Under the pieces are notes generated by a model, which worked only from the letters and a program-made list of their open reading frames with translations, was not told the origin of the DNA and searched no databases. DNA of 64,000 bases. It comes from Chimaeribacter coloradensis. GTDB lineage: Bacteria; Pseudomonadota; Gammaproteobacteria; Enterobacterales; Enterobacteriaceae. This document shows, piece after piece, positions 8,196 to 15,750 of the stretch (positions are counted from its first letter, which is position 1; every line of letters begins with the position of its first letter). The stretch is from positions 124,001-188,000 of the forward strand of contig NZ_PJZH01000002.1 in assembly GCF_002858715.1 (NCBI RefSeq), given 5' to 3'. The translations under genes were made by a program, and so were the position numbers.

Positions 8196-9407
8196 ATGAC
8201 AGATACCCCTACCCTGCGCCGGGTGCAATGCTGCATCGCCGGCGGCGGCCCGGCGGGCATGATGCTCGGTTACCTGCTGGCGCGCCGCGGCATTGAGGTT
8301 GTGGTGCTGGAGAAACACGCGGATTTCCTGCGCGACTTCCGGGGCGACACGCTGCACCCTTCGACGCTGGAGATAATCCACCAGCTCGGCTGGCTGGAGG
8401 AGTTCCTGCAACTGCCACACCAGCGGATGGAGCGGCTCCAGGCGGAGATGGGCGGCCGGGAGATGACAATTGCCGATTTCACCCGCCTGCCGACCCGCTG
8501 CAAATTTATGGCGTTTATGCCGCAGTGGGATTTCCTCGATTTTCTCCAGCGCAAGGCGCTGCTGCTGCCGAACTTTACGCTGCTGATGGAGACGCGCGTC
8601 ACCGCCCTGCGGATGGATACCGCGCAACGCGTGACCGGTGTGGAGGCGATGACGCCGCAGGGCGCGTTACAGATTGAGAGCGATCTGGTAGTGGGCTGTG
8701 ACGGCCGCCACTCCACGGTGCGGGCGCTGGCCGGGCTGAGCAGCCGGAGTTTCGGCGCGCCGCGTGATGTGCTATGGCTGAAGATCCCGAAACAGCCCGA
8801 TGACCCGGCGTGGTCGACCGGCCACCGCGGGCCGCGCAAGAACTTCATCATGATCGATCGCGGCGACTACTGGCAGTGCGGCGTGTCGATCGACAAGGGC
8901 ACCCTGCCCGCGTTGCAGGCGGCGGGGCTGCCGGCCTTTTTGCAGCAGGTGGCGGCCAGCGCCCCCTTTGACGCCGCCCGGCTCGCCTCGGCCATCACGG
9001 ACTGGGATCAGGTGAAGCTGCTGAGTATCCGCATCGACCGGCTCGACCACTGGGCGCGGCCGGGGCTGCTCTGTATCGGCGACGCGGCACACGCCATGTC
9101 ACCGATTGGCGGCGTCGGGGTAAACCTGGCGATTCAGGACGCCGTTGCCACCGCCAACCTGCTGGCCGCGCCGTTACAGCAGGGCGTGCCGACCCTGCGC
9201 CAGCTCACCCGCGTGCAGCGCCGCCGCACCTTCCCCACCCGGGCCACGCAATTTTTGCAGGTGATGATGACGCGCCGCGCCGGCGGCAACAAACGCCCCC
9301 CGGCCCCGATCCGCGCCCTCGGCCGCTGGCTGCGCGACCGCCCCTGGCTCCCCTTCCTGTTCGGCCGTTTGATCGGCGTCGGCTTCCGGCAGGAGCTGCC
9401 GAAGTAA
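8196..9407 (+). CDS. FAD-dependent monooxygenase (PHBH-type)
   Basis: A class A flavoprotein hydroxylase, 403 residues. The three FAD/NADPH signatures are present: GGGPAGMMLGYLLARRG (GxGxxG) near the N-terminus, VVGCDGRHSTVR (the DG motif) at about residue 170, and CIGDAAHAMSPIGGVGVN (the GD motif) at about 295. The ATG at 8196 has AAGGGA about 7 bp upstream; the in-frame ATG two codons earlier is too close to that site. The Fur-like box at 8149 suggests iron-dependent repression, unusual for an isolated hydroxylase and hinting at a role in siderophore or haem-related chemistry. That link is inference. It is followed by a hairpin. No biosynthetic partner genes are adjacent and the substrate cannot be told. 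Confidence 0.9.
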   Translation: MTDTPTLRRVQCCIAGGGPAGMMLGYLLARRGIEVVVLEKHADFLRDFRGDTLHPSTLEIIHQLGWLEEFLQLPHQRMERLQAEMGGREMTIADFTRLPTRCKFMAFMPQWDFLDFLQRKALLLPNFTLLMETRVTALRMDTAQRVTGVEAMTPQGALQIESDLVVGCDGRHSTVRALAGLSSRSFGAPRDVLWLKIPKQPDDPAWSTGHRGPRKNFIMIDRGDYWQCGVSIDKGTLPALQAAGLPAFLQQVAASAPFDAARLASAITDWDQVKLLSIRIDRLDHWARPGLLCIGDAAHAMSPIGGVGVNLAIQDAVATANLLAAPLQQGVPTLRQLTRVQRRRTFPTRATQFLQVMMTRRAGGNKRPPAPIRALGRWLRDRPWLPFLFGRLIGVGFRQELPK

Positions 9408-9417
9408 GCGAGCCTCC

Positions 9418-9444
9418 CGGATGCTGCGGTTCATGCAGCATCCG
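9418..9444 (+). terminator. Hairpin after flavin monooxygenase
   Basis: The perfect 10-bp arms CGGATGCTGC and GCAGCATCCG flank a 7-base loop, 10 bp after the stop. There is no strong U-tract. Confidence 0.55.
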
Positions 9445-9578
9445 CCCCGCCAGCCATCAATAATTTATCTTTTAAATCAGTAAACTATATCAATTTTCTA
9501 TAGCCCATTTTGTCTACCCGCCTCCTCTCCCACGTGCTGGAATAGCCGCCGCCACGTATTTACTTAAAGGAAAACACA

Positions 9579-9947
9579 ATGGGATGGAATAAACATGCCG
9601 CGGCGATCTACGCCAGGCAACATGCGGGGTCAACGTCACAAAGAAGGTGTGCGGCCTTTACCCGCCGCGCTATCAATGCAGGCGGTATAGACATTGGTCA
9701 GACGTTACATGCAAAAGAGTATGGCCGCTTACTCAATAACGCAGGTTTCACGGTTATTGGTACAGGGGAAGCCCCGCAAGAGGGTGATGTTGTGGTTATC
9801 CAGCCTTACCGGGGCGGTAACGAAAGTGGGCATATGGCGATATATGACGGGCAACACTGGTATTCCGATTTTCGTCAGCGCGACATGTGGGGCGGGCCGG
9901 GTTACCGTTCAGCTCAGCCCGCGTATAAAATTTACAGGAAGCACTGA
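9579..9947 (+). CDS. Probable peptidoglycan amidase effector (CHAP/NlpC-like fold)
   Basis: A 122-residue protein with the pattern of papain-like cell-wall amidases: a cysteine in TSQRRCAAFTRRAINAGG (about residue 28) and a histidine in NESGHMAIYDGQHWYSDF (about residue 85). The stretch between them has the EGDVVVIQPY strand common in CHAP domains. There is no signal peptide, as for type VI secreted amidases that reach the periplasm of a rival cell. Its TGA overlaps the start of a lipoprotein gene, the usual toxin/immunity arrangement. AAAGGA precedes the ATG. The exact family is uncertain; it resembles small Tae-like amidases annotated near T6SS genes. A phage-derived endolysin is the alternative, but no other phage gene is present. 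Confidence 0.7.
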   Translation: MGWNKHAAAIYARQHAGSTSQRRCAAFTRRAINAGGIDIGQTLHAKEYGRLLNNAGFTVIGTGEAPQEGDVVVIQPYRGGNESGHMAIYDGQHWYSDFRQRDMWGGPGYRSAQPAYKIYRKH

Positions 9948-10447
9948 TGCGCATACTTTTCCTGTTCGTTTTGCTGTTATCCGGCTGTGCTGCGTCTACG
10001 GCCACGCCTGAGCAGCAGGTTGATGCGTTTTACCGTTTCTATCTGAACGCGTTTGTCAGCGACAGCGGCGAGGACGCCTATAACTCCCCCATTATGCGCC
10101 GCTACGTGGCGGCAGAGACATTGAGCCGGTTGATCACCATTGAAAAGATCGGGGAGCAGCAGATCGTCGGTTCCGATTATTTTATCTATGGTCAGGACTA
10201 CGTCCCGGAATGGATCGCCGGATTACAGGTGGGGCCGGCCACTGACTATCTGGGCGGCAAAATGCTGGACGTCCGGCTCGGCCGGGAAGCTGGCAACACG
10301 CAGCACCTGCGCGTCTACCTCCGGCACGAACAGGGCCGCTGGAAACTCTACCGGGTCAGAAACCTCAGCGATGGCTATGAACAGCCGATTTTCGATGATA
10401 ACGCCCTCGCCGCCGCCCAAGCCCACGCCGCGACACTCGTGCAATAA
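9947..10447 (+). CDS. Lipoprotein, candidate immunity protein (DUF3828-like)
   Basis: A 166-residue predicted lipoprotein: a hydrophobic signal MRILFLFVLLLSGC with a lipobox LLSGC (Cys14), then EQQVDAFYRFYLNAF, a pattern like the DUF3828/YbjP group. Its ATG shares one base with the stop of the upstream amidase gene (TGATG), so the two are translationally coupled. A periplasm-facing lipoprotein is where an immunity protein against a peptidoglycan amidase has to act. The immunity role is inferred from this arrangement. The C-terminal part has charged beta-strand-like segments (LRVYLRHEQGRWKLYRVRN). After the stop comes a repeat-rich non-coding stretch, so the operon has only these two genes. 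Confidence 0.72.
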   Translation: MRILFLFVLLLSGCAASTATPEQQVDAFYRFYLNAFVSDSGEDAYNSPIMRRYVAAETLSRLITIEKIGEQQIVGSDYFIYGQDYVPEWIAGLQVGPATDYLGGKMLDVRLGREAGNTQHLRVYLRHEQGRWKLYRVRNLSDGYEQPIFDDNALAAAQAHAATLVQ

Positions 10448-10461
10448 AATATCCCCTGCTC

Positions 10462-10760
10462 TTTCCTTATATATTCAAAGGATTGCAGAGGTAACAGAGG
10501 TAGCAGAGGCATAAAAATCATTACCGAACGGAGACGCAGGCCATCACCCTCCGCCTTCAGCGAAATGAATCACCCCTACCATTTCCTTACATACCCACAA
10601 ATTTGCAGAAATGGCGGGGGCATAAAAATCATTACCGAGTGGAGACGCAGGCCATCACCCTCCGCCTTCAGCGAAATGAATCACCCCTACCATTTCCTTA
10701 CATACTCACAAATTTGCAGAGATGGTGGGGGCGTAAAAATCATTGCCGAGTGGAGACGCA
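10462..10760 (+). repeat. Tandem duplication of the leading part of the multi-hairpin repeat
   Basis: Three successive units begin TTTCCTTA at 10462, 10582 and 10693 (spacing 120 and 111 bp). Each contains a conserved ATAAAAATCATT core or close variant and GGAGACGCAGG. The first two continue with the same CCATCACCCTCCGCCTTCAG spacer; the third runs on into the full hairpin element. It is non-coding. Confidence 0.88.
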
Positions 10761-10986
10761 GGGCCGGGTGAGCGGACATGGATGTCCGCGAAAGACGCCC
10801 ATGACAGGGACTGTCATTAGCGGCGGCCCGAAAAGCCCGGAGGCGGAGCGAGGGGACACGCGAGAGCGTGCAATGATTCAGCCGGGGCACCAGGGCGCGG
10901 GGATGCAAGGGGCGCGCGCCTACGCGCCCCTTGCGCGGTGGCGGCAGCGGGGCCGCAGAAAGACGCCGGGCGTATGCCAACGCAAC
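10693..10986 (+). repeat. Multi-hairpin dispersed repeat, copy A
   Basis: One of three copies (others at 61778-62071 on the plus strand and 60931-61360 inverted). Four perfect hairpins lie in order: GCGGACAT/ATGTCCGC (10772-10789), ATGACAG/CTGTCAT (10801-10817), CACGC/GCGTG with a GAGA loop (10857-10870), and a 12-bp stem GCAAGGGGCGCG/CGCGCCCCTTGC (10905-10934). Between them are conserved unpaired blocks such as CGGCCCGAAAAGCCCGGAGG and CAATGATTCAGCCGG. No credible coding frame is present. With the tandem units before it, this fills the 10448-11061 gap. Confidence 0.9.
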
Positions 10987-11061
10987 TTACCTCGTTCTCC
11001 TTTAAACACCGCTTGCGCCAGTAGTCGCTCTGGCCCCACGGCCTAATCCCCCCGCCGGGGA

Positions 11062-12090
11062 TCAAATCTCCCTGACACTTCCCCTCACCTTCACCGTCGC
11101 CGGGAACGCCTCCTGCGCCGGCGGCGCAGCCAGATAGCCGAGCCGGTGCAGCAGCAGGTGGGCGGCGGCGGCCCCCATATCGTGCCCCGGCTGGCGCACG
11201 GTGGTGAGCGGCGGCGAAATACGGGCAGCGGCCGGAATGTCGTCGAAGCCGGTGACGCTGAGATCCCCCGGCACCGCGACGCCCTGCTGCTGGCAGGCGC
11301 GGATAAGCCCAATGGCCATCAGGTCATTGGCGCAGAGCACCGCCGTCGGCCGCTGGCGGCGCGGCAGCGCCAGGATCTGCTGCGCCGCCCGCTCACCGCT
11401 GCGCTCGGTATAATCCCCCTCGATCAGCGGCAACTGCGCCGGCTCCAGCCCCTGTTCACGGCAGGCGTCATGGTAACCGGCCAGCCGCTGTTCGCTGGTC
11501 CACAGCCCCGGCGGGCCGCCGAGCAGCAGCAGTTGCCGGTGGCCGCAGGCCAGCACATGGCGCGCCACCGCCGCCGCGCCCTGCCGGTTCTGCGCGCTGA
11601 TAAACGGGGCGGAAATGGTCGGCAGGCACTCATCCACAAACACCATCGCGCCGCGGCTCGCCAGCGCCTGCAACGACGGGCTGGGGCGGCCGGTGCCGGA
11701 GAGGTAGATCACGCCATCCAGCCGCTGCGTGCGCAGCACCTGCGCGTAGTGCTCCTCGCGGGCGGTATCTGACCAGGTCAGGCAGAGCACCAGCAGGAAA
11801 TCGGCCTGATCGAGCACCAGCTGGATGCCCTCAGCGACGTCGGCAAAAAAGGCGTTGCCGAGATCCGGCACGATAAACCCAATCGAGGAGATGCGGCGGC
11901 TCTTGAGGCTGCGGGCGGCGTTGCTCGGCTCAAAGCCGAGATCGGCAATCACCTGCAACACCCGTTCGCGGGTGCGGGCCGCCACCGGCCGCCCGCTGTT
12001 GTTGATCACCGCGCTGACGGTGCCGATCGACACCTCAGCGCGGCGCGCCACATCCCGGATGGTCGGGCGTGGTGACGCTTTGGGACTCAT
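11062..12090 (-). CDS. LacI-family transcriptional regulator
   Basis: A 342-residue repressor. The N-terminus TIRDVARRAEVSIGTVSAVI is a canonical LacI helix-turn-helix, followed by the hinge helix GFEPSNAARSLKSRR. The rest is a periplasmic-binding-protein-like effector domain (IGFIVPDLGNAFFADVAEGI; CANDLMAIGLIRAC; VTGFDDIPAAARISPPLTTV). It is the last gene of a five-gene leftward operon and overlaps the permease gene by 4 bp (ATGA). Two LacI-type palindromes in the control region of the operon (15570-15582 and 15659-15672) are its likely operators, which would give autoregulation and also control of the divergent gene. The effector is unknown, presumably the imported compound or a product of it. 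Confidence 0.95.
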   Translation of the reverse strand: MSPKASPRPTIRDVARRAEVSIGTVSAVINNSGRPVAARTRERVLQVIADLGFEPSNAARSLKSRRISSIGFIVPDLGNAFFADVAEGIQLVLDQADFLLVLCLTWSDTAREEHYAQVLRTQRLDGVIYLSGTGRPSPSLQALASRGAMVFVDECLPTISAPFISAQNRQGAAAVARHVLACGHRQLLLLGGPPGLWTSEQRLAGYHDACREQGLEPAQLPLIEGDYTERSGERAAQQILALPRRQRPTAVLCANDLMAIGLIRACQQQGVAVPGDLSVTGFDDIPAAARISPPLTTVRQPGHDMGAAAAHLLLHRLGYLAAPPAQEAFPATVKVRGSVREI

Positions 12091-12926
12091 GGCTTCCGGC
12101 CGGGAGCGGCATCATCACGCCAGTAGCGGCGTGACCAGCGGCGCGCCTTCGACCCGCTGCGCCACGGCGTCATCAGGTACTCGGCTGCTACCACCAGCAG
12201 GAAACTGACTACCCCCAGCAGTGCCAGGAACACAATCGCCGAGAAGGTGCCGGCGGTGTTGAGGCGGGAGTTGGCCTGCAACAGGTAGGCCCCCAACCCG
12301 CCGCTGGTGGAGGCGGTCCACTCGCCGATCACCGCGCCGGTGACGCTGAAGGTCGCGGAGAGTTTGAGTGCTGAAAACAGCGGCGTGTAGGTCGCGGGCA
12401 GCTTCACATAGCGGAAGATTTTGGCGCGCGATGCGCCCATCGACTTCACCAGGTTGAGCATGTCGCGGTCCACCGAGTTGAGGCCGTCGAGCACGTTCAC
12501 CACCACCGGGAAGAAGACCACCAGCGCCACGATCACCAGTTTCGGGGCCAGCCCGAAGCCGAGCCAGATGGTCAGCGCCGCTGAGATGGCGATCACCGGC
12601 ACCGCCTGGCTGGCGATCAGGATCGGGTAGAGCACGCTGCGCACCCAGCCGGACATATCCATCAGCACCGCGAAGGCGAAGCCGCTGACCGCACCCAGCA
12701 GAAAGCCCATCAGGAAGGTCAGGAAGGTGATGCGGAACCCTTCCCACAGGGTGTCCCAGTCGGAGAGCGTGTGTTCCAGGGTGCGCTCCGGCGAGGGCAG
12801 CACATAGGCGGGGATGTCGAACCAGCGCACCGCCAGATCCCAGGCGAGGATCACCAGCACCAGCGCCACCACCGGGCCGCCTAAACGCAGCAGCCAGCCG
12901 CGCCAGCCAAAAGGTTCAGTGTACAT
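12087..12926 (-). CDS. ABC importer permease (SsuC/TauC/ThiX type)
   Basis: A 279-residue inner-membrane permease of the nitrate/sulfonate/taurine type. It has about six hydrophobic segments and the EAA loop ahead of KIFRYVKLPATYTPLFSALK, which contacts the ATPase. The ATG at 12926 has GGAGAAGG upstream and overlaps the end of the ATPase gene by 11 bp; a frame extended to 12959 would add an Arg-rich leader without support. Together with the ATPase and the NMT1-like binding protein it makes a complete importer. Binding proteins of this class carry thiamine pyrimidine precursors, sulfonates or similar small molecules, so the cargo is uncertain. Confidence 0.92.
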   Translation of the reverse strand: MYTEPFGWRGWLLRLGGPVVALVLVILAWDLAVRWFDIPAYVLPSPERTLEHTLSDWDTLWEGFRITFLTFLMGFLLGAVSGFAFAVLMDMSGWVRSVLYPILIASQAVPVIAISAALTIWLGFGLAPKLVIVALVVFFPVVVNVLDGLNSVDRDMLNLVKSMGASRAKIFRYVKLPATYTPLFSALKLSATFSVTGAVIGEWTASTSGGLGAYLLQANSRLNTAGTFSAIVFLALLGVVSFLLVVAAEYLMTPWRSGSKARRWSRRYWRDDAAPGRKP

Positions 12927-13704
12927 GGGCCTTCTCCGCCGCCGAGAGTTGCGCGTCATCCTGATAAATCAGGCTGAGGATCTGCTGTTTCAGCGCCATA
13001 AACGGCGCGCTGGTCAGGCAGGAGAGCGGGCGCGGGCGCGCCAGCTCCACCGGGAAGATGGCATTGACCCGGCCGGGGCGCGGGGTCATCACCACCACGC
13101 GGTCAGCCAGGAAGATCGCCTCGTCGATGTCGTGGGTCACGAACACCACGGTGCGCTTCTGCTCCTGCCACACCGTGAGCAGCCACTGCTGCATCGACAG
13201 GCGGGTCTGGGAGTCGAGCGCGCCGAACGGTTCATCCAGCAGCATCACGTCATGCTGCATCGCCAGCGTGCGCATCAGCGCCACGCGCTGGCGCATCCCG
13301 CCCGAGAGCGCCGCCGGGTAGTGGTTGATAAACTCACCGATGCCGTAACGGCGCGCCAGTTCGACCCCGGCGCGGCGCTGTTCGGCGGTGGCACGCCCTT
13401 TGAGGGTCGCCCCCAGCACGATGTTGTCGATCACCGTGAGCCACGGCAACAGCAGATCTTTTTGCAGCATATAGCCGACGTGCCCGGTCTGGCCGGTCAC
13501 GTCGGTGTTGTCGATCAGGATGCGGCCTGAACTCGGCGCAAGCACGCCGGAGATGAGGTTAAACAAGGTACTTTTGCCGCAGCCGGACGGGCCGACCACA
13601 GAAATGAACTCCCCTTCGGCGACCTGAAGATCGGTGGGGGCCAGCGCGGTCAGATCACCAAACCGGCGCGAGACCTGCTCGATCCTGAGTTTTGCTTGAG
13701 ACAT
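12916..13704 (-). CDS. ABC importer ATP-binding protein
   Basis: A 262-residue ATPase of the SsuB/TauB/NrtD group. Walker A is VGPSGCGKST, the Q-loop is in GYMLQKDLLLPWLTV, the signature is LSGGMRQRVAL, Walker B with the catalytic glutamate is DVMLLDEPFGALD, and the switch histidine is in VVFVTHDIDEA. All catalytic residues are present. It lies between the M24 peptidase gene (27-bp gap) and the permease (overlap) in the same operon and would power the importer on the cytoplasmic side. Confidence 0.95.
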   Translation of the reverse strand: MSQAKLRIEQVSRRFGDLTALAPTDLQVAEGEFISVVGPSGCGKSTLFNLISGVLAPSSGRILIDNTDVTGQTGHVGYMLQKDLLLPWLTVIDNIVLGATLKGRATAEQRRAGVELARRYGIGEFINHYPAALSGGMRQRVALMRTLAMQHDVMLLDEPFGALDSQTRLSMQQWLLTVWQEQKRTVVFVTHDIDEAIFLADRVVVMTPRPGRVNAIFPVELARPRPLSCLTSAPFMALKQQILSLIYQDDAQLSAAEKAHVH

Positions 13705-13731
13705 CGGGTATTCCTTTCATCAACGCGGGCG

Positions 13732-14448
13732 TTACAGGATTTCGCACCGCTCGCGGCCAAACCAGACCAGATCTTCTACTTTCACGGCGATATCCCCGCG
13801 CGCGGCGAACGGTTCCACCGCCCAGGCGCCCCACATCGGCGTGTCGTTACCGGCATCAATAAACTTGTGCAGGTAGGCCGCGCCGGGGGTCAGGGAGTGG
13901 CCGATGTTCGCCAGCAGGTCGAGCAGCACAAAGCCCTCGGCCTCCAGGCGGTCATGGCAGAGGCCGAACAGCTCGTTGGCGGGCATGCCGGGGCGGCACT
14001 TCGCCAGCACCTCGTAGTGAAGCGCCTCGAGGTCGCGCAGCGCCTCGGTGGCGAGCGGATGGTCGCCGATCACTTTGCAGCGGGTGACGTCGCCCCAGAA
14101 GCCCTGCCGGGTAATCGGGTGGACATCAATCATCAGCACATCCTGCGCGGCGGCCGCGCGGGTGGTCGGCGCGTGGGTCGGGAAGCAGATGCGGGCATTC
14201 TCCCCCAGCCCCACGGTGGTGATGGTCCAGATGCCTGCCGCGCCCTGCTGCTCCAGCGCGTCACACACTGCCAGCTCAATCTGCTGCTCGGTGACGCCCG
14301 GCGCAGCGGCGGCCAGCCCGGCGGCGGCGACGGCTTTCGCCATCGCCTGCGCCTCGCGAAGCCCGGCCGGTGCCTCATAGGCGACGTCCGGGCCGGGTTT
14401 GTAGCTCCACTCCGGCACCCAGCGGGTGCCCGGTTCGCGTGCGCTCAT
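13732..14448 (-). CDS. M24-family metallopeptidase (aminopeptidase P/creatinase-like)
   Basis: A 238-residue pita-bread-fold enzyme without the usual N-terminal domain, so shorter than aminopeptidase P. The dinuclear metal ligands can be followed in order: the two aspartates in LMIDVHPITRQGFWGDVTR, the histidine in ANIGHSLTPG, the glutamate in WAVEPFAARG and the glutamate in VKVEDLVWFG. It starts 2 bp after the stop of the binding-protein gene, so it is firmly part of the import operon. It would act in the cytoplasm on an imported substrate, for instance hydrolysing a C-N or prolyl bond. Some M24 proteins are not peptidases (creatinase, methionine aminopeptidase relatives), so the reaction remains open. 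Confidence 0.88.
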   Translation of the reverse strand: MSAREPGTRWVPEWSYKPGPDVAYEAPAGLREAQAMAKAVAAAGLAAAAPGVTEQQIELAVCDALEQQGAAGIWTITTVGLGENARICFPTHAPTTRAAAAQDVLMIDVHPITRQGFWGDVTRCKVIGDHPLATEALRDLEALHYEVLAKCRPGMPANELFGLCHDRLEAEGFVLLDLLANIGHSLTPGAAYLHKFIDAGNDTPMWGAWAVEPFAARGDIAVKVEDLVWFGRERCEIL

Positions 14449-14450
14449 CC

Positions 14451-15464
14451 TCAGTTCCCCTGCGGCAGGTAATCGTTGGTGTAGTACTGGTTCGCCGGCA
14501 GGGTCTGTTTCACAATCCCTTCCGCTTTCACGGCGTTCAGCAGGTCATTCCAGGCGGTGTCGCTGAGTTTCAGCTGATCGGCACTCGGGTTGCCCAGCAG
14601 GGTGATGGTGTCGGCCCACTGCTGTTTGATAAAGGCCGGGTCATAGGCCTTGCTGTAGAGTTTGGTGAAGGCCGCGGTGCCTTCGTCCGGGTGGGCGATG
14701 GCGTAGGCGATGCTCTTCTGAGTGGCGCGCATAAAGGCTTTGGCCTTCTCCGGGTTGGCTTTCAGCCAGCGCTCATTCCCGGCCAGCATAAAGATCGGGG
14801 TGTTCGGCACGCCGTGCTCCACGGCAGGCAGGAATTCCGGCTTCTGTTTGCCGGTGGTGACCACCCCGGTGCCTTCGGCGTTGGTGATGCCGGTGATGGC
14901 GTCAACGCGTTTTTGCAGCAGCAGCGGCACGGTGTCATCGGCTGCGGCCACCATGGTGATGTCTTTCAGCGTCAGGTTGGCGCTTTTCAGCATCAGTGCC
15001 AGCTGCGCTTTGGTCCAGGCGTCGTTGTAGATGCCGATGGTTTTGCCTTTCAGCTCCGCGACGGTGAATTTCTCCCCCTGGCGGGAGACGATGCCCCAGT
15101 TGTTGCCCTGGCCGTAACGGCCGATGGCGGTGACCGGCGCGCCCTGCTCTTTGGCGAAGATGATGTCCATCACGGTGGTGAAGGCGAGGTCAGCGCGGCC
15201 GGTGCCGAGGAATTTCATGGTGTCGGCCACGGTCGGCGGTGCCACGATGTTCAGGTCAATGCCCTCAGCGGCGTAGAAGCCCTTCTCTTTCCCCAGGATC
15301 CACGGAATCCAGAAGCCGTCCGCCACCGGCCACTCCTGAACAAAGGTAATTTTGGTCAGTTCGGCAGCCTGTGCCTGCGGGGTCACCATACCGGCACCCA
15401 GCCAGGGTGCCAGTGCCACAGCACCGGCCAGCAGTGCCCCTTTCAGGATTGAACGTCGTTGCAT
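14451..15464 (-). CDS. ABC importer substrate-binding protein (NMT1/THI5-like)
   Basis: A periplasmic binding protein of about 337 residues. The N-terminus MQRRSILKGALLAGAVALAP carries a twin-arginine-like motif and ends with an AQA cleavage site, suggesting Tat or Sec export. The mature part has the NMT1-like fold (TKITFVQEWPVADGFWIPWI; FLGTGRADLAFTTVMDIIFA). The ATG at 15464 is preceded by GGAG at good spacing; two ATGs just upstream are alternatives. It is the first gene of the operon. Two LacI-type operators lie upstream, in the region shared with the divergent amidotransferase-like gene. Family members bind pyrimidine precursors of thiamine, sulfonates or nitriles. The ligand here is not known. 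Confidence 0.9.
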   Translation of the reverse strand: MQRRSILKGALLAGAVALAPWLGAGMVTPQAQAAELTKITFVQEWPVADGFWIPWILGKEKGFYAAEGIDLNIVAPPTVADTMKFLGTGRADLAFTTVMDIIFAKEQGAPVTAIGRYGQGNNWGIVSRQGEKFTVAELKGKTIGIYNDAWTKAQLALMLKSANLTLKDITMVAAADDTVPLLLQKRVDAITGITNAEGTGVVTTGKQKPEFLPAVEHGVPNTPIFMLAGNERWLKANPEKAKAFMRATQKSIAYAIAHPDEGTAAFTKLYSKAYDPAFIKQQWADTITLLGNPSADQLKLSDTAWNDLLNAVKAEGIVKQTLPANQYYTNDYLPQGN

Positions 15465-15569
15465 CATATTCTCCATTTGCCTAAGTGAATAAAAGGGGCA
15501 TCACCCCGTGTTTTTCCGCCACGCGCGAAGCCAACTCCACCGCACGAATTATCAGCAATCCGCAGATAG

Positions 15570-15582
15570 TGAAACGGTTTGA
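15570..15582. promoter_or_regulatory. LacI-type operator 1
   Basis: TGAAACGGTTTGA has the central CG and AAAC/GTTT arms typical of LacI-family sites. A second copy lies 89 bp to the right. Confidence 0.65.
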
Positions 15583-15658
15583 TGAATTATGTCAATAAGT
15601 TACATAAATATTATTTATTTGTTGAATGCATAGGCGATTAATGACACATTTTTTCCCG

Positions 15659-15672
15659 TTGAAACGGTTCAA
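15659..15672. promoter_or_regulatory. LacI-type operator 2
   Basis: TTGAAACGGTTCAA has perfect 5-bp arms around a central CG. It lies between the import operon and the divergent amidotransferase-like gene, so one repressor could control both. Confidence 0.7.
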
Positions 15673-15750
15673 CTTTGTCTATTATTTACCCTGTCAAGCA
15701 ATGTGCATTATTCAGACACTTGGCCGGGCGATCCCGGAGGGAGAGAAAGG

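Noticed and set aside
9579-10447. Prophage lysis genes
   Set aside because: No other phage genes lie nearby, and the lipoprotein does not look like a spanin or holin.
10603-11046. Long plus- and minus-strand frames over hairpin copy A
   Set aside because: Comparable frames recur wherever the repeat occurs; perfect hairpins and tandem units account for the sequence.
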